The translations under genes and the position numbers were made by a program. Shown here in pieces: positions 18,355 to 29,960 of a stretch of 64,000 bases of DNA. The notes below the pieces were generated by a model. It had not been told where the DNA came from. It searched no databases and saw only the letters and a program-made list of their open reading frames with translations. Origin of the DNA: Lineus longissimus (lineage: Eukaryota > Nemertea > Pilidiophora > Heteronemertea > Lineidae); contig NC_088324.1 in NCBI RefSeq assembly GCF_910592395.1, positions 13,294,953-13,358,952 on the forward strand, read 5' to 3'. Each line of letters opens with the position of its first letter. Position 1 is the first letter of the stretch.

Positions 18355-19681
18355 CTTCGCATTGCGTTGCAGTCACCTCTCTAATAGGCAGGAATGAGTT
18401 GAATTCCTTCAAATCAACAATACCATCCCCATTCAACCCGTAGGGGCGGAGATTCAACTTCGCCCGTCTCTGATGCAGTGCATACAAGTTTAACTCTTGA
18501 AAGTCTAGGATTCATTTTCTGCAGAACAAGACTAACAGCCGAAGAAATACATGTATGTTGATGATTCGTCGACAGTTCAAGCAAGTACAGTTTGGTCCTG
18601 CAATCATCATCATCACCGTTCAAATTGCATGGACCACTGAAATCACTAAAGCGGTAATTGGCTATACATTTATAAAAGAAATACTACAGTAACTTGTAAT
18701 TGTCTTTGTTTGGGTGCTGATGCTGAGGATATTGGCATTAATTGTCATAGCCTGGAGAGAATCTCGTTGAATAAGTGAAACCCAATATGATGATGCCATT
18801 AGTAGGGAGGGATAAGGTTTCACTAACGTATGAAACAACCAATATTACGTGGCAATAGTCGCAAACTCGACATTCTAGTAAAACTGTAGATACTTATATA
18901 AGTTATATCAAGTATGTTTCACTTTATCATGTTTTATAACACTTATACTTTATCTAAATATGTAAGAATCAGAATAAGATATATATTAGATATAACTAAA
19001 TGTCTTACAGTTATCAAACCATATAGATTATATTAACTGACAGGCGTGTTATACCTGTAATGTCGACAATCGGCATGAGCAATTAGGGTTTCAAATTGGT
19101 ACAGTATTTAGTCTAACTTGTGTTTGATTCAGCGAGGTTTACATTTCTCAACAGTTTTGATTTACCGAGAGATAGAAGAAACCTCTATCGGTGACTTCGT
19201 ATAACTTCCTTTGATCTACCTGGCCCCTGCCTATATAGTTCTCCCTTTAAAAAGATTGTCAGACTTATCTTAGGCGGGTTCCGTGACCCTAAGATAATGT
19301 TGTTACTTGTGTATGATAATTACAATGATTCATTGTTCTTTTACCTATGTGACTGTGACAAGTTGAAAAGTAAGTAAAGCCATTTCCTTCTTTTTCATTT
19401 GTTTATGCACAAATCTTCTTTATAATGGCAGGCAAAGTGATTGATCACAACAGTTTCTTCTTCTTCTTCTGCCTTATGGTTTTATGTAATCGTCATAACA
19501 TCAGCTCGTGCGACGCAACAAAATCTGCTGTTTGCTACAGGTTTTTGCCGGTTTCCCCACAGCTTCGTCTCCAGTGATTTAAGTAAATGTTCGTATACTA
19601 TTTCCTCTCAGTTGGTGTACATTGACAGCGGCTGCCGTCCAACCCCGGCCATTGGTTCCACCTTCGGATTGGAACTGCATT
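18355..19681. other. Divergent intergenic region between GPCR and SLC5 genes
   Basis: AT-rich spacer that should contain the promoters of both diverging genes. I see no coding exon, tRNA or recognisable transposon. Short AT-rich stretches near 18.9-19.0 kb are low in complexity. Confidence 0.45.
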
Positions 19682-22600
19682 ATGACGGGGAAACTAGAGG
19701 TCCTCGATTTCGTTATTCTAGGATTGCATTTCGTTATCACAGTTGCAGTTGGCCTATGGGTAAGTCATGAGGTCTATCGAAAAAGGTGTGATCAATCAGA
19801 ATATCTGGCTAGATATTGAATGTGCTCCTCTTGTCAGGGAGGGGATAACAGCCTATAAAACTGTAGCAAAGAGCATCATGATATGTCAGTTTGCGGAGCC
19901 ATAAGCTCAATCAAGTCATCATTACTGATCGCTTTAGAAATGGTAATAAGTGATACTTAGAGTATGTACTTGTCCCCTGGAACTGAGCAACTCAAGGTTC
20001 GCAATTCACATCTATGCCTGCCTTTAGTCTTTACAAGAACATTAACTTTGTAAAACACGCCGATGAAACCACGGAATATAAAACAAGATTATCCATCATT
20101 TCGTCACAGGCATCATGTCGGAAGGGTCGCGGATCAGCGAGAGGTTACTTCTTGGCGGGAAGAGATATGCCGTGGTGGCTGGTAGGTAACAATCTGTTTA
20201 CCCAACATTTCTACGAATACGAAGCCGTCGACTTCATTATCAGGTGTTGCTCACTATGTCCGTGGAGCAGTCGTTTCCTCACCAGGTGTTTGACCCTGGT
20301 GTTGCCAACGTGACACGGACGGCTTCTCGCCCAATTCTCTTGAACTCTCAGAGACCCTCATACGTTTAAAGAGTCCTCTTTCAGAACTCTTGCCTCGTGT
20401 TTCAGGTTGGAACCTCGCTGTACATGAGCAATATTGGAACAGGAAGCTTCATAGGAATAGCGGGGGCCTCCTCCGCCGTTGGCATCGCCGTCATTTGCCC
20501 AATTCTCTTGAACTCTCAGAGACCCTCATACGTTTAAAGAGTCCTCTTTCAGAACTCTTGCCTCGTGTTTCAGGTTGGAACCTCGCTGTACATGAGCAAT
20601 ATTGGAACAGGAAGCTTCATAGGAATAGCGGGGGCCTCCTCCGCCGTTGGCATCGCCGTCATTTGCTATGAGTTTGCGGTAAGTGTCTCCTGATGAGTTC
20701 CCGTCCCAAGCTCAAATCTGCCTTTTTCATGTTTTGTCACGACATGCCACCCCTCTGTGAATAAGTGAACTGTTGCCGCTGCAGCTTGAATTAAAAGGAA
20801 GGAAAACTGCATCTGATAAACAAGCAAGATTTACCAAAACGCTGCTGAGCCAAAAAATCCCCATATACATCCAGTGAAGTCTGTTGAGGGGGAGCTTCGA
20901 TCCATCTTAAACTTTTCTCAATGTCTTTAGGTTGGCCAGCAATTATGTATTTTCTTGGCACAAGAAATATTTACATGTGGTATGGTTCTATACATTAATA
21001 TCCATTTCAGGGCTTACTCAACATCATTCTTCTGGGTTATCTCTTCATACCCGTATACATATCCAGCGGGGTAAGTATGGTCCCAAAAACAAGGAAATGG
21101 AGAAAATATCGCAATATAAACTAATCTTTCCAACACTGTCGAACCTACATACATCACTCATTTTAGTTACGCAACCCCCTTCACAGCCAAACGTCGGTAC
21201 TTCGTCTCTCGGCAATGTCAGATCAAATACGAATTGCTGCAGACTCTTTATATTACTATATATATATATGTATCTTGGTAGTACACGTCCGGCGTTTTTT
21301 GTATTTGATATATATTCTGCACTTTTGTATTGATTTCATCTCTAGGTTTACACAATGCCAGAATATCTGCATAAGCGCTTCGGCGGTAAGCGCCTTCAGG
21401 TCTATATGGGGGTGCTTTCTCTGCTGCTCTTTGTCTTAGCAAAACTCTCGGTAAGCCCATCAGATATGTCGAAACTATGTCTCTACTCTAATGCACTCTG
21501 GAAATGAAGCGCTTCTCATTAACGAAGATCCAATCAAAATATTAGTAATGCTAATCTCAGACGGCGTTCACCCTTCATTCCATGATGCATAATCTGGTAC
21601 GTTAGGATTATCTAAATGACTGCATATCCTATACAAATACAAATCGAAAGTAATGCAAGCCTTCCGGCTACAAGGTTCACGTGGGTTATTGACTGGAAAA
21701 ATTATATGTGAAGAACTTAATATTGAAGTAGAAAAAACTGTAAAACAGTGTCAACAGAAGCAGCCATGGACTATATCTTGTTTTTCTATCATCATCCCTT
21801 CCCCGCCTTTGATATTTAGCCGGTGGATAAGACTAACTACCTGAAGTGACAAATCAAGCCTTTTCCTTCCAGTCCGAAATCTACTGTGGCGCCATCATCA
21901 TCCAGGAGACCTTGGGGTGGAATATTTACCTCTCTGCCTTGGCCCTGCTTGCTGCCACGGCCTTGTATACCGTACTTGGCGGACTCGCGGCTGTCATCTA
22001 TACAGACTTCTTACAGTCTGTGGTAGTAATCGTTGGAGCTACGATTGTCGCTGTTATCAGTAAGTGAATACACTTACAGGCACCCCCTTGAGGAAGAAAT
22101 CATGCATTTCTTGTAGGGCGAAGTGACCAAAACATATATATCCTGGTCGGGTTCGAACATCCTGTAGCCATGCACGGCGTATATCGTACAGGGCCGCCGC
22201 GTGCAGTGTGACACGAAGTGAATTTGCCACTGATATTTAAACCGAATTTCCGCCAATATGGTGAGTTGTCGCAGTGACCAGTACATAAACAGCCACCCTT
22301 CATTTGGAAAACGCACATCAAAGCCCTGGTCGTTTTTATAGAATATTATATCGATCGTAACTTCAAACTTTTCCATACTTGTTTCCTTCCCGACTTCATG
22401 CCATATCGTCAACGGTCATGAAAATTTTCAGGCATGGTAAAAGTTGGAGGTTACGAATCTATGAAAGACCAATACATGCGTTCAGTGTCTGCAAACATGA
22501 CCGACAACAGCACATGTGGTCGCCCCGACCCCTATGCCTTCAACATACTGAGACCAGCGGACGATGGTGGCTACCCTTGGCCTGGGGTACTGTTTGGATG

Positions 22601-25381
22601 CAATATCTTATCCGCGTGGTATTTCTGTACAGACCAGGTGAGAGATTATAGGAGCTTCTTCCGGAGGATTTCTTGCTTTTATATATATATGACGTCTTGC
22701 AGCAGACAAGGTTTCCAGAGCCATCTGGCCATACGTATTTGGCCAACCTCCCAGCGTAGACAAGACGCAAGAATCAAGTACTTCCAGTTTCATCATTAGA
22801 TCAAGGGATACATGTCTTCTTCTATAGGTGCTTGTCCAGAGGATCTTAGCAGCCAAGGACCTGACGCATGCCAAGGCAGGAAGTGTCCTGGCGGCCTTGC
22901 TGAAGACACTACCAATGTTCCTTATGGTCTGGCCGGGTTTGGTCAGCAGGATCCTGTTCCCAGGTGAGCACTGAAAGCATTAGCTGAAATTCCTGTTTCA
23001 TTGGCCAATCGGAAGCCCTCAAGCCAGCTTCTTCGGCGCCGCTTTTTGTGAGGAACCATTCAAATGAAGTTAGCGTTTTGGTATTAATTCCATGCCATCA
23101 AATGGCAACTGTTGAGACTAATAACAGTTTTGGTTCTCGATCGCGACGGATATTTCCACCGAGCGTGTTGTTCCCCCTCCAATGGCAATTTCAGCTTAGG
23201 TTGTTTTGGCCACCTTAGGTATTGGATTTACATTTCCTACTAACATTTCGATTATACAGAGACCCTAGCCTGTGCCTCGCCCGAGGCATGCATCGCTGCC
23301 TGTGGTAACCCGTCAGGCTGCTCAAACATCGCCTACCCGAAACTAATAATCGAAATCCTTCCAATTGGTCTCCGTGGTCTGATGTTGGCGGCCATGTTGG
23401 CCGCTCTGATGAGCTCTCTGACCTCGATCTTCAACAGTAGCAGCACCGTCTTCACCATCGACTTGTGGAAGAAGATCAGGAAGAATGCTTCAGAGACCGA
23501 ACAGATTATAGTAGGAAGGTAAGCCGGTAAATGCGAAAACAGTTGTAAGAGAACAAGTTACAACATATCGACAGGCGGAGCATATTGAAACCATGCCAGG
23601 ATGATATCTGAGGACGTGGCGGCAATTTAAGGACCTCAAATGACGACATGATCAATGTAGTTTCTACTGGACCCGTCTTTAATACAATGAACGCCTTTAC
23701 TTCTGTAATCTCGACTCTGTCTCATTCATCAGGCAGTTCGCATGAAGACAATCGTGTCACAAGCGATTGTATACTTGGCTGTGCGAAGAACGAAACAGAG
23801 CCCAGGTTACAGTAAATTGTTCCCATTCCCTACGTTCTTCAGGTTATTCATCATTGTCTTCCTGGGAATTGCCATTGCCTGGTTGCCTATGGTTGGTAAC
23901 GCAGCAGGTGGCCAGCTCTTCAACTATCTCCAAAGTCTTGGCTCGTACCTAGCCTCGCCCATTATTGCTTGCTATCTGTCGGCTGTATTATGGAAACGAA
24001 CTACAGAACCCGTAAGAAAAGTTGATATCTTGCCGCAGTATAGTTCCCTGATTCCCCATAGATGGTGTTTATAGTATAAACCTGTATAATAAATGGTGCC
24101 CTCGCTTACCTGGCTCCTTCCCACATTTGTGTTGTATCCCTTTTTCCTTCACCTTTTCCTACCTGACTTTGGATCTCGTGCGGTTCATATCACTCCCGGG
24201 ATATCACTGACGTCTAGTTTCTTTCACAGGGTGCTTTCTGGGGCCTGATGGTTGGCCTCGCCTTCGGTCTGGCGAGACTGATCGCGAGTTTCGCACTACC
24301 AGATCCCCCTTGCGGCGAGCCGGACGACCGTCCTGAAATCATTTCCAAGTGGCATTTTCTCCACTACGCCATTTTTCTGTTCGGGATCAGCCTGATAGCA
24401 ACGATTGTTGTGAGTCTACTCACTGAACCAATTCCGGAGGAAAAGGTAATAAAAGGTTATCGGGAGTGGAACATTCGAACTGAGCACCACACAGCAAGTG
24501 TTCAGAAAAAGGCCACTGGGGGAAGAGCACAAATTAACGGGTGAAGTGTTCAGAACGTATGTAGTGATATTCTAGTTGGACGCTACAGGTAGCTATGGAG
24601 ACAACAAACACAGATGCCACTATTTACAAGATTCGACAAGGCTAAAATCGCACCCGCACCATTTTAAAGATATCCTTTGTCGATCGTAACCTCCTCCTTT
24701 TCCATACAGGAACTCTTCTTCTTGTTCAATTGACACTGCTAACAAAAGTTGTTAGCTTATAGCAAAAAACGGTAAACGTGTATGTGATGATAGTTCACGC
24801 ACTATAGTCCCTTTATCACACATGTCGAATCCCCGAGGTTTTGAAGCAAACGTTGTTTTATTTCAGCTTGAGGGTATGACGTGGTTCACGAGAAGGCGAG
24901 GGAACATTATACAGAATGTTGACCCTGAAACCGAAGATGGACCGCCCCAGAAAACGCACGCGGCAGTGCACGAGTTCGTAGAAGAAACTGCGGCGGGGAC
25001 ATCCTCAGAAGAATGTCTCACTGTTGGTTAGTATGTTTCGCATTCTCTCCTGGTGGCAGGCAAGGGAACTTTCCATCAAGTACCCTATCGTTCTCAGCAC
25101 TGTACAGTAGCTTCTTTACAGCATTTAACTTGAGTAACTCTCCTGTTTTCGATTTCTTTTTTGCAGAGGCTCGTCCAACATCTAAACTGAGAAAAGCCTG
25201 GAACTTGGTGTGCGGTTTACAGGAAGAAGAGGATGACATTTCAGAGGAAGACAAATCCAAAATGGAGGAGAAGTTACGGAATTTAGCCGTGATGGAGAAT
25301 CCAAAATGGAAGACGTTCGTCGACGTCAGTGCAGTGATGGCTTTGGTCTTTGGCGTGTTTCTCTGGGGTTTCTTCTCCTAG
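19682..25381 (+). CDS. SLC5-family Na+/solute (glucose-type, SGLT) symporter
   Basis: Complete 13-exon gene: 19682-19759, 20110-20181, 20574-20678, 21011-21070, 21346-21450, 21873-22059, 22432-22637, 22828-22963, 23260-23518, 23843-24011, 24230-24445, 24867-25026 and 25167-25381 (TAG). It encodes about 655 residues, close to SGLT1 in length. It matches SGLTs throughout: [76 protein letters not shown] and [10 protein letters not shown], plus a long cytoplasmic stretch and a final TM. Of the human SGLT1 sugar-site residues (recalled numbering), N78, E102, Y290, K321 and Q457 equivalents are kept. H83 is Ser and W291 is Phe, so the substrate may not be glucose. The start is chosen at 19682; no in-frame upstream ATG was seen in that exon. 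Confidence 0.92.
20329..20664 (+). repeat. Exact 168 bp tandem duplication covering SLC5 exon 3
   Basis: Units 20329-20496 and 20497-20664 read identically. Each has the intron end, the tttcag acceptor and the first 93 bases of exon 3. Only the second unit continues into the exon end and the gtaagt donor. Using the first acceptor (exon start 20406) and reading on reaches TAA at 20535-20537, so the second copy must supply the functional exon. Confidence 0.93.
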
Positions 25382-26234
25382 GATGAACATGAAAATATGA
25401 CCAGAGCCAAGATTTAGGGGCTTTGCGCATACAGTGATAAAACATTGCTTCATACTCAGAGGGTGCTGTATCACACATGATTTGATATCCAGTCAATACC
25501 TGATATCAAATGCTCCAGATGGGGTCAGTCGGTGTGGGTCAGGGTGGGTGGGGACCTTCATGTTTGTCCAGGGGGCAAAATTAGTTCCACACCATGCAGG
25601 ACTTTTTTTGATTATCAATGAAATGTATTTTGATCTCTCTCGTTCGCATATGCATTCTAGTCGGTTCAATGATATTGCATGAAGTGTAAATTATGCAAGT
25701 AATAAATCATACAAATACATGTTTTGAATAGTAATTGCCCTGCAGTTCTTCCGTATGAACATGTCAGTCGCACAGCAACACCACATATATGACTTTTGTC
25801 TGGACAGAGACTGCCTGTGGCATTAGAATGGTATTTCTTCAATATGAATACATAACAGTAAAGCAGCATCAACAGTTGAGAAGAGAGGACAAACTAGCAC
25901 ATGAGAATGTTTTTTCTCCAGTATGAATATATTACAGTGAAACATCATCCCCAGTTGATCCTAGGGCACTAACCAGCTGGCAGCATCAGATTGGCAAGCG
26001 ATTCTACAAAAAGTGTAACTTTTATATGTCCCCTCATTACATTGGTGATAATTCATCAAAAATCATTCTCCCTTGCGTGTGTAGATCTGACTTGACTTGA
26101 TTCTGTCTCCATAGCTTATGGCACATCTGGGACAAGATGCTATGTGGATCTGACTTGATTGTGGCACTATATCTTGGGTCACATCCAGGGACTTCACCGT
26201 CAGGGTTGTGGCTGTCTTTAAGAGCACAATGTTC
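25382..26234 (+). other. SLC5 3' region and spacer
   Basis: Contains a candidate poly(A) signal AATAAA at 25701-25706, 320 bp after the stop. Two imperfect ~48 bp direct repeats (25836-25883 and 25914-25962, sharing TATGAATA, ACAGT, CATC and CAGTTGA) lie beyond it. No gene seen. Confidence 0.5.
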
Positions 26235-26725
26235 CTGCTCAAGAGACGTCCCAAAAACACAGTTGTGACTAGAAGCAGGCGACGAATATGAGGACAGACA
26301 TAGAAAGACATCGAGGAGACGAGTCAAAACATACCACAGCAAGGAGCATCTCGTTCCAAAGTTCCCTGCCACACTGGCTGGCTCCTTGAGAGATTGGTCA
26401 TGTGGACAAGCAGGCGACGAAACTGTGGACAGACTCGAGGAGACAAGTCCCAAGATACCGCCACGAGATCAAGGAGCAACTCGGTTCTTAGTTCCCTGGC
26501 ACACTGGCTGGCTCATTGAGAGATTGGTCACGGGGATAACAAGCCGGCGACAATTACGGGGACAGACATAGATGGACCTCGAGGAGACAAGTCCCAACAT
26601 ACCACCGCAAGATCAAGAAATAGCTGGGATCTTAGCTTCCCGACACACTGGCTGGCTTCTTAGGGATTGGTAATGTGGACAAGCAGGCGACGAATATGGG
26701 GACAGAAAAAGATGGACCAGGACTG
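26235..26725. repeat. ~135 bp tandem satellite, 3 full plus partial copies
   Basis: Units begin at about 26275, 26410, 26543 and 26683 with GCAGGCGACGAA or a variant. They repeat GGACAGAC, GAGGAGACAAGTCCCA, AAGATCAAG, TTCCCTG, CACACTGGCTGGCT and GAGATTGGT in order. An upstream partial unit is recognisable from about 26235. Units have diverged and periods vary from 133 to 140 bp. Confidence 0.85.
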
Positions 26726-27566
26726 TATATAGCAAGGAATATTAAAACGTCTACAACTGGTGCGAGAGAGCTAGGTTGTGATGATTTCTCCATGTCAGGT
26801 CCTTGGTTTTGAAAGCCTTGTCGATCCTTTCTGAGATGTCCTGTACATAGCAAAGCGGACAGCATGTCTCAATGATGCGAGAGGCATCGATTGTGAGGAT
26901 GTCCACATGTTGAGCCCTTGTTGAACAAGGCACTATGGTTATATTTTCTGGACCATACGGCAAAAGATGATGGCAGCTCATGAGCCTGACGAGATGGGGC
27001 TTATTCGGGACGAGACAGTCTAAGACTGCAAGAATAGTAGAGAGAAACATCAAACGATTGCAACGGTATGCCAACCAGCAGATCCTTTTCAGAGACATTC
27101 TGTATAGGAAGGCAACAGTATACACTGGAAAGCTCGGTTGTGACGATGTCTTTTTGTTTCTGGCCATGATCCTTTGTAGTCTATACAAACCTTATTCTGT
27201 TATTGCAAGGCGAAGGCGCAGATTTCAATCGCATGTCTTACAATTCTGAAAGAGGTAGGTTGTGAAAATGTCTCCATGTCAGTCATTTGAGGCAATACTC
27301 CTTCTTTTCTGAGACAGTAAGGTTGCGACAGTACCGAACAATTGTGGCCGAGTAAGATTGTTACAATGTCTTCCTCTCTTGTCCTTCGTTCAATAGGGCT
27401 GCGTATTTATATATTTATATATCTTTTCGCCTGGTTTTGATGTAATGACTTTAAAAGATATCATGAAACAATCCCTGAGTAGGCCTATGCACCGCACTAC
27501 CCCGATCCCGCTTGACAACCCCTAGATGCAGATGTTCTTTCTGGATGTGCTATAAACAATGGCGCC
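26726..27566. other. Spacer with dispersed repeat fragments
   Basis: No gene. Fragments AGGTTGTGA...TCTCCATGTC recur at about 26773 and 27257, with a weaker form near 27130. They resemble the complement of GAGACATGGAGAC...GTCACAACC found at 12.1-12.2 kb, so they probably derive from one repeat family. Confidence 0.45.
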
Positions 27567-27672
27567 GTGACGGCTCCTATCCCATTTTATGGCTTTTCCA
27601 TCTGCTGCCGAAGGAAAGCCGATACGGCTCCTATCCCATTTTATAGCTTTCGCATCTGCAACGGAAAGGGAA
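27567..27672. repeat. 54 bp tandem duplication
   Basis: Two copies starting CGGCTCCTATCCCATTTTAT at 27571 and 27625, each followed by a GCTTT..CATCTGC..CGGAAAG segment. Function unknown. Confidence 0.85.
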
Positions 27673-29453
27673 AATGGACCCGCCCAATGAGGTTTGGGGG
27701 AGAGGGGGGTAGGGGTGAATGAACTCTCACAAAACAAAAAAAGACAGGGTCATTGCAGCGTTCATTGCCAGAGATATTATCATCTTAAATTCATAGTCAG
27801 TTTCAGGACCCATACGTGGTTTGTAAAGCCAAAAAACGCCATTTTGAGGGTTGGTTTGTCGACCCAATACCCCGCCAAATTTGAGGACCATATTTGGTTG
27901 TTTCCAACCAACGACATCGCGTCATTGCTATCACGTGACGCCCGCACTCCTGCACGCCGTGGACGCAGACGATATACATTTCGGAAACTTTTGACATTTC
28001 GTGGTTATTTTTGGTCCTCAAAGACAGTTTTTGTCGGGTAAATAACAGAAGTTTTATGTCCGAATTCTTGTTTATGATCTCGTGTCCATAACAGGCCCAT
28101 TCATTTTCATTTTAGTCAACTTGTTCCCTATTTTTTCCGTCGGAGAAGTTAGCGTGATGTTTTTTTTTTCGAAATGCGCAATGCGCCAGTTCGCGTCACA
28201 TGCATGCTCAGAGCAAAAATCGGCCGCGAAACACCGATCAAATCCTTCATCATCCTTGTGAATTAGCACCAATAATACTTATTTTGAGGTTCTTTGTGAA
28301 TTTCTACATCTATAGGAACAAATACTGTGAAAAAGTATTCGTACGATATCATATACAAGGGATTTTTGAAAACGGTAACTTCGAACGACGGCAAGTTCTT
28401 GATAAAGATGAATACATTGTTTCGCGCAACAGTGGTGATGATTTCATGGTCGTTTTCGATCATAAATCAGCCTGGTTTGACAGCTCGATAACTAGTAAAT
28501 ATAACTTGTTGTTCGTCATTGTAAGTCGTTCCTTTTGATTTTCAGGTTGAAATCTGCCGTTTACAACGGTTTTTCGCGAGCTTATCCCGTGACACGTTTC
28601 GTTTTTCTCGTGGCCGTCTTGTGGCTGAAATGGCATCTCGCCTCCTGGAAAACGTAGATCGAATTGGATAAGTAAACTGTTCAGGAATTAACACACAGAA
28701 TAACCATTGGTAAGCTGTTAACATTCGTATTTCTATTCTGTTTTTCGTCGATTTTGAGGCGAGAATGTAGATGTGACATTTGAAATTCGCAGCTGAAAAC
28801 TCTTAAAAAACTTGAATGTCTGTGCATCATATGTGCATCATGTGTGCTTCATTCAGTGCATTCACTATTCAGTTCAGTGCAATGTGATGCTCTGTAGCTT
28901 ATCCCTCCATCAATCCACATTAAAATACTGCCCATCCATGTGGAAATAGACTTGGAAGCCTATATTTCTTATTATTTAGAGGAAGACAATTCTTTCGAGG
29001 TCGCACTTTTAAAAGCTATTGAGAAGAATTACTCTTTCGACAAGGGTGATGTCAATTGTCGTAAAACTTACGCTTCCTCAAGTTCCTGTGAAAAAAATGG
29101 CTGATATTAAATATTTTCGCCAACCATCTATATTCCAGCAGCAGCAGCATAGGCAAAGGTTTTACAGCCTAGTGTATTTATTGGAATCCAGATGTCAGGA
29201 AAAAATATGTGGCCCATATGTTTCTGGGGGACCCCATGCTCAGACCCCCTTGCCAGATTTTTACTTTCACAAGATTTAGGGCTAAGTCACCAATGTCCAC
29301 CTACCCAAGATCAAGATGAAGATGTTGAGTATTGTGCTATTCTGACACTCTAGTCTTCAGCAATGAGCTTGGTCGAAGGAAAAGTTGAAAAGGTCTTGGA
29401 TGTATTAAACAAGACTACCCATTGTAAATATTCTTCCATCTTCTTGATTATAG
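27673..29453. other. Gene-free stretch (27.7-29.45 kb)
   Basis: No recognisable protein family. Somewhat CpG-richer bases near 27.9-28.2 kb (CACGTGACGCCCGC, GCGCAATGCGCC) could mark a promoter, but no downstream gene was identified. Confidence 0.35.
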
Positions 29454-29628
29454 CAATGAAACGATCAAGTTTATTGGTGATGCCCATTGTTGCCTGAAAG
29501 CACAGTTGCGGAGGAAGCTTTGCTTAGAGGAAGGTGGTTCCCAGCCTGAGCAACAAAGCCAAGAAGGGATCACTCAACTGAAAAAAGCAGTATTTCCAGA
29601 TGAGTACCTGACTGACAATTTACAATAA
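29454..29628 (+). CDS. Candidate orphan terminal exon, unrecognised
   Basis: A clean acceptor (cttcttgattatag, AG 29452-29453) precedes 57 codons, from NETIKFIGDAHCCLKAQL to FPDEYLTDNLQ, ending at TAA 29626-29628. AATAAA at 29624-29629 overlaps the stop. I recognise neither the family nor the upstream exons, so this may be a real short 3' exon, a pseudogene piece or chance. Confidence 0.25.
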
Positions 29629-29839
29629 ATACCAAACTTGGCCCACCTGATATTTCATACAGTGATTCATAATCAAACTGGGATTGGACAAGGCCCTTTT
29701 TGTGCTTCCATAGTTAAAAATTTCCCAGATGTGCTGATCAGTGGAAGCCTAGGGTCTCCTCATCAAAATATCAGGATGAGTTGACATAGGTTTACATTGA
29801 CAGAGATTTTTGAGTGTCCTCAATCTTTGGGTGACACAA

Positions 29840-29960
29840 TGAAGTATTAGGTGCCTTGCTCAAAGACAACGAGATGAGGTGGCGCAGATTATGTGAGAGT
29901 TGAACCCACAATATCCTTGTCATTGTGATCATAAACAACCAGAAACTCTGGTATGTGGAC
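29840..29960 (+). repeat. Possible SINE-like fossil
   Basis: GTGCCTTGCTCAAAGACAAC followed about 40 bp later by GAGTTGAACCCACA. This pairing is common in tRNA-derived and MIR/Deu-type SINEs of animals. It is heavily diverged and its edges are unclear. Confidence 0.3.

Noticed and set aside
20390-20671. 93-residue open frame with an internal repeat in the SLC5 region
   Set aside because: It is the wrong frame across the exact 168 bp duplication. Its repetition reflects the DNA duplication, and the SLC5 frame is the conserved one.
28200-28538. 112-codon + strand frame
   Set aside because: No family resemblance, no splice or Kozak support, and AT-rich composition; likely chance.
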